Part shown: positions 1 through 8,187 of the stretch, in pieces | Layout of the letters: every line of letters begins with the position of its first letter | Numbering within the stretch: position 1 is the first letter of the stretch | From: Streptomyces sp. SA15 | GTDB lineage: Bacteria; Actinomycetota; Actinomycetes; Streptomycetales; Streptomycetaceae | Reading direction: 5' to 3' | Assembly (NCBI RefSeq): GCF_002291145.1 | Contig: NZ_NTGE01000133.1 | Location: 1-64,000 of the forward strand | DNA length: 64,000 nt | Notes under the pieces: model-generated | What the model was told of the DNA's origin: nothing | Seen by the model: the letters and a program-made list of their open reading frames with translations, nothing else | Databases searched by the model: none | Made by a program: the position numbers and the translations under genes

Positions 1-242
<242 letters not shown>

Positions 243-391
243 CAACCACTCCATAGCTCGGGCAAGCTCCCCCCAAGGAGCTCCTGAAGGTGATCGGAGA
301 TCATCACCGAATCACCACGACTGAGACCGTGAAGCGGAGAAAAAGGTTGTACGTAAAGCGGCGGAAGCGACAGAAGTGACCCGCCCGCCCA

Positions 392-458
392 TTGCCCGGG
401 CAAACCTCTATGACTAGCCTGTGTTCGTCATGCCGATCGTCTGTTGAAATTTCGAACA
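392..458 (+). promoter_or_regulatory. Promoter and TTCGAA operator of the iclR-lactonase unit
   Basis: A -35 TTGCCC at 392-397 sits 17 bp from a -10 TAGCCT at 415-420. Downstream, at 442-458, lies TGTTGAAATTTCGAACA, a near palindrome of half sites TGTTCGAAA/TTTCGAACA with one base missing from the left arm; a further half site GTGTTCG is at 421-427. The same arrangement recurs at 5798-5864, 17431-17498 and 30463-30530, so this looks like an autoregulatory operator placed after the -10. Confidence 0.65.
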
Positions 459-491
459 CAGGCGCCTTAGAAACAAGGGAGGGGGCCGGTC

Positions 492-1265
492 GTGGGACGC
501 CTTGTACCTGCCGTGACCCGAGCTCTCGACATTCTTGAGCTCTTCCTCGACGGGGACGGGACGCTCTCCGCCCCCGACATCGTGCGCAAGCTGCAGCTTC
601 CGCGCACCACCGTGCACGAGCTGGTCACCACACTCGCCGCCCGGTCGTACATCGTCCAGGTGCCCGGCCAGCCGGGACGCTACCGGCTCGGAGTGCGCCC
701 GTACCAGCTGGGCAGCCGGTACGCCGAGCAGCTCGACCTCGCCGCCGAGGGCCAGCAGGTCGCCCGCTCGGTCGCCGAGACCTGCGACGAGACCGTGCAC
801 GTGGCGATCCTGGAGGGCACCGACGTCATCTACATCGCCAAGGTCGACTCCACGCACGCCGTACGCATGGTGTCGGCGGCCGGCCGGCGGCTGCCCGCCC
901 ACTGCACCTCCGTCGGGAAGATGCTGCTGGCCTCTCTCCCCGACCACGAGCTCAGCTCGCGCATCCCGGACGACGCCGACCTGGTCGCGATGACGCCCAA
1001 CAGCATCACCGAACCGGACGCCCTGCGCGAGGCCCTGACCGAGATCCGGCGGCGGGGCATCGCCGTGGAGAGCCGCGAGTCCAACCCGGACGTGTCCTGC
1101 GTGGCCGCCCCGGTCCACGACCGCACCGGCCGGGTCGTCGCCGCGCTGTCCATCTCCGTGCCGATGATCCGCTGGAGCGACGAGCGCCGCGTCGAGCTGG
1201 AGCAGCTCGCCGCGAAGGGCGCCGCCGAGCTGTCGGAGCGCCTCGGCCACCGGAGGGTGGCATGA
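492..1265 (+). CDS. IclR-family transcriptional regulator
   Basis: A 257-residue protein of typical IclR length. Residues about 5-65 form the N-terminal winged helix-turn-helix (RALDILELFL, then ELVTTLAARSYIVQ); about 75-250 form the effector-binding domain, with the family-typical SVGKMLLA segment near 145 and SCVAAPVHD near 205. It probably senses a sugar or sugar-acid metabolite. The GTG start at 492 follows an AGGGAGGGGG purine stretch. It is translationally coupled by an ATGA overlap to an SMP-30 lactonase. The TTCGAA boxes in its own promoter and in three other sugar operons make it the best candidate regulator of that regulon. The family call is firm; the regulon role is inferred. Confidence 0.9.
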   Translation: MGRLVPAVTRALDILELFLDGDGTLSAPDIVRKLQLPRTTVHELVTTLAARSYIVQVPGQPGRYRLGVRPYQLGSRYAEQLDLAAEGQQVARSVAETCDETVHVAILEGTDVIYIAKVDSTHAVRMVSAAGRRLPAHCTSVGKMLLASLPDHELSSRIPDDADLVAMTPNSITEPDALREALTEIRRRGIAVESRESNPDVSCVAAPVHDRTGRVVAALSISVPMIRWSDERRVELEQLAAKGAAELSERLGHRRVA

Positions 1266-2119
1266 CGACGTACGCGTACGAGGTGGCGGTACGCGCGGAG
1301 GCGGAGCTCGGCGAGGGCCCGACCTGGGACACGGCGGCGGGGCACCTGATCTGGATCGACATCCTGGGCTCCCGGATCTACACCTACGACCCCGTCTCAG
1401 GCCGTCGCACGTCCCGTACGACCGAGCAGCACGTCGGCGCCGTCAAACCGCGCGCGGGCGGCGGGCTGGTCCTCAACCTCCGCGACGGCGTCGGCCTCCT
1501 CGACCCCGACGACACCTTCCACTGGCTGCACCACGAGCCGGTCCCCGGCCGCCGCGCCAACGACGCCGCCATCGCGCCCGACGGCTCCCTCTGGGCCGGC
1601 ACCATGCGCTACGACGAGGCACCGGGCGGCGGCACGCTCTCCCGTCTCACCGCCGACGGCTCGGTCGAGGTCGTCCTCGACGACGTGGCGGTGAGCAACG
1701 GCACGGGGTGGAGCCCCGACGGACGGCTCATGTACTACATCGACTCGCCGACGCGCCGGATCGACGTCTTCGACTTCGACTCCGCGGACGGGCGCGCGCG
1801 GGGCCGGCGGCCGCTGGTCGAGATAGAGGAGGGCGCGGGTTTTCCCGACGGGCTGACGGTCGACGCGGACGGGTGCGTGTGGGTGGCGCTGTGGGACGGG
1901 GGAGCGGTGCGGCGCTATACGCCGGGCGGCGAGCTGGACCGGGTGATCGAGCTGCCCGTGCCCCGGGTTACGGCGTGCGCGTTCGGCGGGGCGGACCTGA
2001 GCGACTTGTACGTCACCACTGCTCGAGTGGGGCTTTCGGCGCCGCATCCTGTGGCGGGGTCGCTGCTGGTGGTGCGGGGCGCCGGGAAGGGTCTCCCGCA
2101 ACCGGCGTTCGCTGGCTGA
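1262..2119 (+). CDS. SMP-30/gluconolactonase-type sugar lactonase
   Basis: 285 residues forming a six-bladed beta-propeller of the SMP-30/LRE family, which hydrolyses sugar-1,5 or 1,4-lactones in the cytoplasm using one divalent metal. Expected metal and active-site residues are visible: Glu18 (GEGP), Asn100-Asp101 (RRAND), Asn146 (SNGTGW) and Asp196 (FPDG). The ATG at 1262 overlaps the regulator stop (ATGA), so both genes form one unit. Shared operator boxes with the arabinan and dehydratase operons suggest L-arabinono- or galactono-lactone as substrate; this is inference, because family members differ in sugar preference. No signal peptide. Confidence 0.85.
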   Translation: MTTYAYEVAVRAEAELGEGPTWDTAAGHLIWIDILGSRIYTYDPVSGRRTSRTTEQHVGAVKPRAGGGLVLNLRDGVGLLDPDDTFHWLHHEPVPGRRANDAAIAPDGSLWAGTMRYDEAPGGGTLSRLTADGSVEVVLDDVAVSNGTGWSPDGRLMYYIDSPTRRIDVFDFDSADGRARGRRPLVEIEEGAGFPDGLTVDADGCVWVALWDGGAVRRYTPGGELDRVIELPVPRVTACAFGGADLSDLYVTTARVGLSAPHPVAGSLLVVRGAGKGLPQPAFAG

Positions 2120-2376
2120 GGCTGGTTGGTGCTGGGCGGGGGTGGGCCGCGCAACCCGGCGCTGGCGGGGTGCCGCCCTCTTTGGGACGGGTGCTAGGCG
2201 GCACGAATGCCCGCGGATTGCGAGCAGTGGTTGCCCACGGATCGCCCGCAGCCGACGCCGTCAGGCTGCGGGCAGTCGTGCCGCTGGGGCGGCTCCCGAC
2301 CCAAAGAGGGGCGGCAACCCGCCAGCGCCGGGCCGCGCGGCCCACCTCCGCCCAGCCCTATCCACCCTCAGCCATG
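2113..2376. repeat. Long imperfect inverted repeat between convergent genes
   Basis: Arms of roughly 95-100 bp (about 2113-2215 and 2262-2376) are reverse complements of each other. The best part, 2137-2191 against 2297-2350, matches at about nine bases in ten. Both arms start at a GGCTGA that is the Gly-stop end of the flanking convergent genes. The centre carries a smaller hairpin, CCCGCAGCC (2245-2253) with GGCTGCGGG (2263-2271). It could be a bidirectional terminator or a MITE-like relic; no transposase is present. Confidence 0.8.
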
Positions 2377-3777
2377 CAATCCCGCTCGCTTAAGTTCATC
2401 TGCCGTCAGCGGCGGCTGCCGAAGCGCCGGCTTGAGTGGACCCACCGCCGCCGCCAGCAGAACCGACGGCGCCAACAGCACCTCCGCCCCCCGCTCCAAC
2501 GACGTCACGTCGGTCACCTGCCGGGCGATTCGGCCGTTCCCGGTGGCCGTGTACATCAGGCGGCCGACATACGCGGCCACCAGCCGATCCCTGAGCGTCG
2601 GCCCGTTCTCCGTCGCCCCCGGGTAGAACACGTCCTGCCCGATCGCCAGGTCCCAGGCCGCCCCGACCGGCCGGGCCGCCGCCTTCTGGATACGGCGGGA
2701 CAACCCGGGCGAGGCCCACCCCTGACGCCGTATCGCATCCCGCAGGATCACCGCACTTTGGGCCCCGACCGCCAACCCGTGCCCGTACACCGGGTTGAAC
2801 GCGGCGAGCGCGTCGCCGAGGACCGCGAAGTTCTCGGGCCACGCCGGCATCCGCTCGTAGAAGTGCCGGCGGTTGACGGTCGTGCGGGTGAACGACACGT
2901 CGGACAGCGGCTCGGCGTACTCGAGGAGCTCGCCGATCACCGGATGCCGCAGCTCCTCGCGGGCGTACCGGACGAAGTCGTCGTTCGAGGTGGAGGGTTC
3001 GCCGCCACGGGTGCCGTTCAGGGTGACGATCCACCGGCCGTGCTCGATGGGCAGCAGGAAGCCCGCCCGGCCCGGTCCCGCGTCCCGCGGGTCGGGCTGC
3101 ACGTTGACGACCGGGAAGCCGTCCCGGGCCTGCTCGGGAGCGAGGTAGAGCCGACTCGCGTACGCCAGGCCCGAGTCGACCTCGCGTCTGTCCACCTCGG
3201 GCAGCCCAAGAGCCGTCAGCCACCGGGCCGCCCCCGAGCCACGGCCGGTGGCGTCGACGACCATGCCCGCCTCGACGACCCGTTCGCGGCCGTCGAGCAG
3301 CCCGCGCACCCGGACCCCGGTGACAGCCGCCGAGGTGCCCTCCAGCCCCACCGCCTCCGCGCCCCCGACCAACTCGATCCGCTCGTCCGCGAGGACCCGC
3401 GCGCGGATCGTCGCGTCCAGCAGGTCACGCCCGGCCAGGATCACGTGATGGGACTCGGGCCACCGCCGGAACCAGCCCCGCGCCCCCAGGGCGACCATGT
3501 CCGTCGTCACCGGCAGCCGGCGCGCCCCGGCGTCCCGAAGCGCGCCGGTGACACCCGGCAGCAGCTCCTCCATGGCCCGCACCCCGCCCGACCACAGCAT
3601 GTGGGCGTGCCGCGCCTGCGGCAGTCCCTTGCGGGGCTCGGGCCCGGCGGGCAGTTCGTCCCGCTCGACGACGACGACCCGGTCGACGAACTCGGCCAGC
3701 GCGCGCGCCGCGAGCATGCCCGCATGGGATCCCCCCAGGACTACGGCGGTTCTGGCGGGGGTGGGTCTGTCACTCAT
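2368..3777 (-). CDS. FAD-dependent oxidoreductase (geranylgeranyl reductase/monooxygenase-like)
   Basis: 469 residues. The N-terminus carries a Rossmann FAD motif in modified form (VVLGGSHAGMLAARAL), a central VVDATGRGS segment, and the second FAD motif NFAVLGDALAAFNPVYGHG near 335, as in PHBH-type flavoprotein hydroxylases and geranylgeranyl reductases. It probably oxidises or reduces a small hydrophobic substrate; the substrate is unknown. The first nucleotides overlap the 3' end of the MAB_1171c-type gene (3770-3777), so it is the last gene of a three-gene overlapping operon. Its stop codon lies in the right arm of the inverted repeat at 2113-2376. Confidence 0.8.
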   Translation of the reverse strand: MSDRPTPARTAVVLGGSHAGMLAARALAEFVDRVVVVERDELPAGPEPRKGLPQARHAHMLWSGGVRAMEELLPGVTGALRDAGARRLPVTTDMVALGARGWFRRWPESHHVILAGRDLLDATIRARVLADERIELVGGAEAVGLEGTSAAVTGVRVRGLLDGRERVVEAGMVVDATGRGSGAARWLTALGLPEVDRREVDSGLAYASRLYLAPEQARDGFPVVNVQPDPRDAGPGRAGFLLPIEHGRWIVTLNGTRGGEPSTSNDDFVRYAREELRHPVIGELLEYAEPLSDVSFTRTTVNRRHFYERMPAWPENFAVLGDALAAFNPVYGHGLAVGAQSAVILRDAIRRQGWASPGLSRRIQKAAARPVGAAWDLAIGQDVFYPGATENGPTLRDRLVAAYVGRLMYTATGNGRIARQVTDVTSLERGAEVLLAPSVLLAAAVGPLKPALRQPPLTADELKRAGLHG

Positions 3778-5122
3778 GCACGGACACGCTCTCTGCCGGG
3801 GCGGCCGCGCGGGCGCGTACCGCCTTGATGTCGTCGGGGCGGCGAAGGGCTTCGGACACGCCCTGGATCTCGCGCAGCAGATACGTGGTGTCCGCGGCGG
3901 AAGGGGCGGACGGGCCCGAAGGATCGGACGAGCCCGACGAATCGGACCGGCCAGAAGGATTGGACCCGCCCGACGAATCGGACCGGCCCGACGAATCGGA
4001 CGGGGAGTAGCCGCTGTCGCCCTCCGAGGACCGCTCCCCGGCCGCCGCGTCCAGAATCATCACCGCGGCGGCGACAGCCTGCGCCCGCTCCCGCTCGAAC
4101 CCCAGCGCGAGGGCCGCGTCGTACGACCGCCCGCGCAGCTCCTCGTCGAGGTGCCGGGACAGTTGCAGAACGCCGTCGCGGATGAACGTCTCGCGGCGGA
4201 TCAGACGCAGTTCCGCGGTGGTGCGCAGCGCGAAGGGCTCGCGGCTGCCGGTGACGGTCCGCATCAGCCGGGAGAGGGGCTTCAGGCTCCGGTGACGGCG
4301 GCGGACCAGCCAATGCTCCCGTAGGTACTGGCCGGCGTGCGGGACGATGAAGCCGATCGCGACCAGGGTGGCGGCGATGCTGGCGGCCGACGGCGCCACG
4401 TTGGTGTTGAGCCAGTCCAGGTCGTGCCCGGTCCACCGGGCGACGACGGCCGTCAGCTTGGCCGCGCTGAAGAGCAGGTTCGTCGCGTAACCGACCCCCA
4501 GGAACCGCAGCCCCCAGCGCAGCCAGGCGTCGAGGCCGTCCGTGCGGATCCAGTTCCAGATGAGCCTGGCCGTGATCGAGCAGGCCACCGTGTGCGCGAG
4601 CAGGTAGAGCAGGATCTCCTCGCGCATGAACGGCGTGTTGGCGTAGTACGTGTCCAGGTCCCGGATCCGCTCCACGGGGACGTCGGCGAGTGCGAAGAGC
4701 ACCCACAGGGCGACGACCACACCCGCGTAGACGGAGACGACCCACCGGGTCGCGCGCCGGGTCTGTGCCGAGCGCTCGGTACGGCCGTTGCGCCAGGCGA
4801 TGATCAGCAGCAGCCAGGACGCGGAGAGCGCGGTGAGCAGGGAGTACACCCAGGGTGCCGCGATGTTCGGCACCCCGGTGACACGGTTGGTCCAGGCGAT
4901 GGTCCCCGGAGCCGCGAAGACGAACACCGCGCAGGCGAACACCAGCAGGCCGCCGACGGCGCGCAGCAGCGGGTCCCGCCACAGCTTGACGATGCTGGGC
5001 AGTTTGATCGCCAGGGCGGCGGCCAGCACCACGGTCGGCAGCCAGAAGGAGATGTAGATCCCGCGGAGGGACGCCTCAAGGGCGAGCAGGGAGCCGGCCT
5101 CCGGTGCGAAGGCGGTGGTCAC
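3770..5122 (-). CDS. MAB_1171c-type putative membrane transporter
   Basis: 450 residues with about seven hydrophobic segments in the first 290 (for example FWLPTVVLAAALAI, AVGGLLVFACAVFVFAA, VVSVYAGVVVALWVLFALA), then a soluble tail. This matches the actinobacterial family annotated as MAB_1171c putative transporter; the transported substrate is not known. A stretch near residues 370-405 is a Ser/Asp/Gly/Pro repeat (SDSSG, SNPSG units) encoded by short tandem repeats at about 3905-4005 and is likely a flexible linker. It overlaps both neighbours by 4-8 nt, which implies translational coupling with the metallopeptidase and the FAD enzyme. Confidence 0.75.
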   Translation of the reverse strand: MTTAFAPEAGSLLALEASLRGIYISFWLPTVVLAAALAIKLPSIVKLWRDPLLRAVGGLLVFACAVFVFAAPGTIAWTNRVTGVPNIAAPWVYSLLTALSASWLLLIIAWRNGRTERSAQTRRATRWVVSVYAGVVVALWVLFALADVPVERIRDLDTYYANTPFMREEILLYLLAHTVACSITARLIWNWIRTDGLDAWLRWGLRFLGVGYATNLLFSAAKLTAVVARWTGHDLDWLNTNVAPSAASIAATLVAIGFIVPHAGQYLREHWLVRRRHRSLKPLSRLMRTVTGSREPFALRTTAELRLIRRETFIRDGVLQLSRHLDEELRGRSYDAALALGFERERAQAVAAAVMILDAAAGERSSEGDSGYSPSDSSGRSDSSGGSNPSGRSDSSGSSDPSGPSAPSAADTTYLLREIQGVSEALRRPDDIKAVRARAAAPAESVSVHE

Positions 5123-5724
5123 CGGGGCCTACCTCCGCGTCCGCGGTAGCCCAGCGTCCGCTGCACCGGGTCGAGGGGCGCCTCGGCCCCGTCGGACACC
5201 AGGGGCCGGAAGACGGCGGCCAGACGGTGGCCGAAGTCGTCGGCCTCGGCCTCGTCCCGCTTACGGGAGCCGTCGCGGGCCGCCACGGTGAGGGCCACGT
5301 CCCTCCAGCCGGGCCTGCGGGCCAGGGCATGCGCGGCCGCCGTACCCGCCACGTGGTGGTGGCTGTGCGCGGCGTGCATGTGCCACAACTCGTGGCCGAG
5401 AATGACCAGTTGCTGCACGGCCTCGGCCCGCTCCTCGACGATGACGAGGTCGAAGTCCTGGAACTCGACCCACAGGCCGGTCACCTCGATCTCGTCGGGG
5501 AACCGCTCGAAGCGCAGCTCCACAGGCCGTCCGCCGCGGCGGACGCTCATCTCCTCGCACAACGCCCCGCACAGCTCGCGGACGTCGGCCGGCGGCCGGG
5601 GTCTGGCGCGCAGGGCGGTGGCGAGGTCGGCCACGAGGCCCCGCATCGCCGAGCCGCGCCGGGAGCTTCGCAGCGTCGCGGCGATCCGGGCCGCCGCCGT
5701 GCTGCGCGCGCCCGAGATGTCCAT
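5119..5724 (-). CDS. ImmA/IrrE-like HExxH metallopeptidase
   Basis: 201 residues with a clear zinc motif H111-E-L-W-H115 (HELWHMHAAH), and later acidic residues (RDEAEADDFGHRLA, residues about 165-180) that could supply the third ligand. Proteins like this are often annotated as toxin components or ImmA/IrrE-type peptidases and usually sit beside an XRE regulator. Here no XRE gene is adjacent: the upstream 178 bp lead straight to the divergent arabinan operon. The stop overlaps the start of the membrane protein gene (ATGA), so the three minus-strand genes form an operon. The role of the cassette is unknown. Confidence 0.7.
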   Translation of the reverse strand: MDISGARSTAAARIAATLRSSRRGSAMRGLVADLATALRARPRPPADVRELCGALCEEMSVRRGGRPVELRFERFPDEIEVTGLWVEFQDFDLVIVEERAEAVQQLVILGHELWHMHAAHSHHHVAGTAAAHALARRPGWRDVALTVAARDGSRKRDEAEADDFGHRLAAVFRPLVSDGAEAPLDPVQRTLGYRGRGGRPR

Positions 5725-5742
5725 CGCTCCCCCTTCTCACCG

Positions 5743-5754
5743 CCGTTCGAACGG
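5743..5754. promoter_or_regulatory. CCGTTCGAACGG perfect palindrome
   Basis: A 12-bp perfect palindrome 19 nt upstream of the metallopeptidase start. It contains the TTCGAA core seen in the arabinan-regulon boxes, but the flanks differ (CCG instead of TG). It could be an operator for the minus-strand operon, an extra box of the divergent arabinan operon, or both. Confidence 0.4.
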
Positions 5755-5797
5755 CTCGTCCGAAGATTACTCACCCGGCTGATTTCTGTCCGACCCA

Positions 5798-5864
5798 TTG
5801 ACGTGCGGGAGCTTCGATTTTACGGTCCCGTTCGAAGTTACGAGCGCAATTCGATATATCGAAC
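5798..5864 (+). promoter_or_regulatory. Promoter and operator boxes of the first arabinan operon
   Basis: The -35 TTGACG (5798-5803), 17-bp spacer and -10 TACGGT (5821-5826) are nearly identical, spacer context included, to those at 17431-17459. After the -10 come GTTCGAA (5830-5836) and the perfect palindrome TTCGATATATCGAA (5850-5863) followed by CA. A third half site, CTCGAACAG, is at 5883-5891. Boxes placed downstream of the -10 suit repression by road-block or promoter occlusion. Confidence 0.75.
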
Positions 5865-5902
5865 ATCCTTGAGTTAATGATCTCGAACAGTTAGGGCAGG
5901 GC

Positions 5903-7252
5903 ATGGGACGACCTGACCTGAACCGCAGGCAACTTCTGGCCACCGCGGGCGGCCTGACAGTCGCAGGTGCCTTCGGTTTCGCCGCACTCGGCACGGGCGC
6001 CGACGCCCTCGCCTCCGACGCCAGCACCCGCGTGCGCTACTGGAACCTCTTCAGCGGCGGCGACGGCTCCAACATGATCGCGATGCTGGACGCCTTCCGT
6101 AAGGAGCACCCCGACATCGCGGTGAAGGACTCCACTCTCCAGTGGGGCAACCCCTTCTACACCAAGCTCGCCATGGCCGCCGCGGGCAATCGTGCCCCCG
6201 AGCTCGGCGTCATGCATGTGGGCCGGGTCGCGGGCTTCTCGCCGGGCCGCCTCCTCGACCCCTGGGACGTCGCACTGCTCGCCAAGTACGGCGTGCGGCA
6301 GGAGGACTTCAACCCCGCGCTGTGGAGCCGCGGTGTCATCGACGGCAAGCTCTACGCCCTCCCGCTCGACATCCACGTCCAGCTCTGCTTCTACCGCAAG
6401 GACGTGCTGAAGAAGGCGGACCTGCTCGGCGACGACGGCCGGATGATCCCGGTCACGTCCACCGACGAGTGGTTCGACGTCCTGAAGAAGGCCAAGCAGG
6501 TCCAGAAGAAGGGCCTGCAGACGATCGGTCTGTGGACCAACGACCAGAACTTCCAGTGGTGGTTCTTCGTCGCCTTCTACACCCAGCTCGGCGGCGAGTG
6601 GTTCAACGACGCCCGCACCGAGGTCCTCTTCGACGCCGACAAGGCGACCCAGGTCCTGGAGTTCCTCCGGCAGCACGTCACCGACGGCTACGTCATCCCC
6701 GGTGCACCCACCGGCGAGCAGTTCGTCAACGGCGCCCCCTTCACCTGGGAGGGCAACTGGTCCGTGCCGGTCTTCTCCGGCGCCAAGCTGGACTACGGCG
6801 CGACCCCGCTGCCGCCCGTCTTCGGCAAGCAGGCCACCCACGCCGAGTCGCACGCCTTCGTCCTGCCCCACCAGGCCGGCCGCGGCGGCGCCACCAACGA
6901 GGCCGCGCACGAGCTGGCCGCGTACGTCGTCACCCACGCCCAGCAGTGGGCGGCCGGCGGCCACATCCCCGCCTACACGCCGACGCTCTCCACGCCCGAG
7001 TACCAGAAGCTCACCCCGCAGAACGAGTACGTGAGCGCCATGGACCACCAGGCCACCGAGCCCAAGGTGTGGTTCGCGGGTTCCACCGGTGTGCTCGCCC
7101 AGGACCTCGGCCCGGTCGTCGTCTCCTCGACGATGGGCTCCGCCAAGCCGGCCGCCGTCGCGCGGACGATGAAGAACCGTCTCACCAAGCTCCTCGCCTC
7201 GAAGAACCCGATGGACGGCAGGACCGCCGCGCAAGGAGGTGCGGTCGCATGA
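5903..7252 (+). CDS. ABC importer solute-binding protein (family 1, oligosaccharide)
   Basis: 449 residues. The N-terminus NRRQLLATAGG is a twin-arginine signal (Arg8-Arg9) followed by a hydrophobic stretch ending near ADALAS. There is no lipobox cysteine, so this is not the usual lipid-anchored binding protein. The mature part fits the family 1 (MalE-like) extracellular fold, with Trp-rich segments such as NFQWWFFV near residue 215 that often stack on sugars. It is first in an operon with two permeases, a GH43 and a GH51, so arabino-oligosaccharides are the likely ligand. The ATG at 5903 has an AGGGCAGGG purine stretch just upstream. It overlaps the next gene by ATGA. Confidence 0.85.
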   Translation: MGRPDLNRRQLLATAGGLTVAGAFGFAALGTGADALASDASTRVRYWNLFSGGDGSNMIAMLDAFRKEHPDIAVKDSTLQWGNPFYTKLAMAAAGNRAPELGVMHVGRVAGFSPGRLLDPWDVALLAKYGVRQEDFNPALWSRGVIDGKLYALPLDIHVQLCFYRKDVLKKADLLGDDGRMIPVTSTDEWFDVLKKAKQVQKKGLQTIGLWTNDQNFQWWFFVAFYTQLGGEWFNDARTEVLFDADKATQVLEFLRQHVTDGYVIPGAPTGEQFVNGAPFTWEGNWSVPVFSGAKLDYGATPLPPVFGKQATHAESHAFVLPHQAGRGGATNEAAHELAAYVVTHAQQWAAGGHIPAYTPTLSTPEYQKLTPQNEYVSAMDHQATEPKVWFAGSTGVLAQDLGPVVVSSTMGSAKPAAVARTMKNRLTKLLASKNPMDGRTAAQGGAVA

Positions 7253-8187
7253 CGACCAGTGCTCAGACCGTCGTCGCGCCGGCCCGCGCGAAGACCGCGA
7301 CCGCGGTCGCGACCGTCCGCCGCAAGCAGGGCTTCCAGCACGGGGGCTGGTTCATCGCCCCGTTCCTGCTGCTCTTCGCCCTGTTCGTGATCTGGCCGCT
7401 GCTGCGCGGCGTCTACCTCAGCTTCACGGACGCCAACATCTCCGGCGAGGGCGCGAGCTTCGTCGGCCTCGACAACTACCGCGAGGCCCTGCGCGACTCG
7501 GCGATGTGGGACGCCCTCGGCCACAGCGCGTACTTCACGCTCCTCGTCGTACCGTGCATCACCGTGCTGGCCTTCCTGCTGGCGATGCTCGCGCACCACA
7601 TCGAGCGCGGGAAGTGGCTGTGGCGGCTGTGCTTCTTCGTGCCGTTCCTGCTGCCGTCGACCGTCGCCGCCAACATGTGGCAGTGGCTGTTCACCCAGGG
7701 CATCGGCCTGTTCAACGAGACCCTCGGGCTCGACACGCCCTGGCTGACCGACAAGTCGTACGCGATGCTCGCCATCGTCATCCAGACCCTGTGGTGGACG
7801 GTCGGCTTCAGCTTCCTGCTCTACCTCGCCGCGCTCCAGGGCATCCCCGACCACCTCTACGAGGCCGCCAAGCTGGACGGCGCGAACGCCTGGCACCGCA
7901 TGGTCCACATCACGCTGCCGATGCTGCGCAACATCACCGGCCTGGTGATCGCGCTGCAGATCCTCGCCTCGCTCCAGCTCTTCGACCAGGCCGTCGTGAT
8001 GATGGACTTCACTCCAGGGCCGGAGCTCAGCACCAGGTCGTTCGTGCAGTACACCCTCGAACAGGGCTTCACCAGCTACCGCGTGGGCTACGCCTCCGCG
8101 ATGTCCATCATCTTCTTCCTGATCATCGCAGTCGTCGCCCTGGCGCGGATGTGGCTGCTGCGCAACCGTGAGGAGGGCGGCCGATGA
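7249..8187 (+). CDS. Sugar ABC importer permease, MalF type
   Basis: 312 residues with six or seven membrane segments starting at GGWFIAPFLLLFALFVIWPLL (residues about 30-50). The EAA loop (LYEAAKLDGANAWHRMVHITLP, near residue 210) is the docking site for the ATPase in this family. The N-terminal 25 residues are an Ala/Thr/Lys-rich cytoplasmic leader. ATG at 7249 overlaps the binding-protein stop. It pairs with the downstream MalG-type subunit. No ATPase gene lies in the operon, so it probably borrows a shared one, as MsiK serves other Streptomyces sugar importers. Confidence 0.9.
   Translation: MTTSAQTVVAPARAKTATAVATVRRKQGFQHGGWFIAPFLLLFALFVIWPLLRGVYLSFTDANISGEGASFVGLDNYREALRDSAMWDALGHSAYFTLLVVPCITVLAFLLAMLAHHIERGKWLWRLCFFVPFLLPSTVAANMWQWLFTQGIGLFNETLGLDTPWLTDKSYAMLAIVIQTLWWTVGFSFLLYLAALQGIPDHLYEAAKLDGANAWHRMVHITLPMLRNITGLVIALQILASLQLFDQAVVMMDFTPGPELSTRSFVQYTLEQGFTSYRVGYASAMSIIFFLIIAVVALARMWLLRNREEGGR

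Noticed and set aside
1708..3828. 706-codon plus-strand open frame
   Set aside because: Arg/Pro/Gln-rich shadow of the lactonase in another frame and of the FAD enzyme on the opposite strand.
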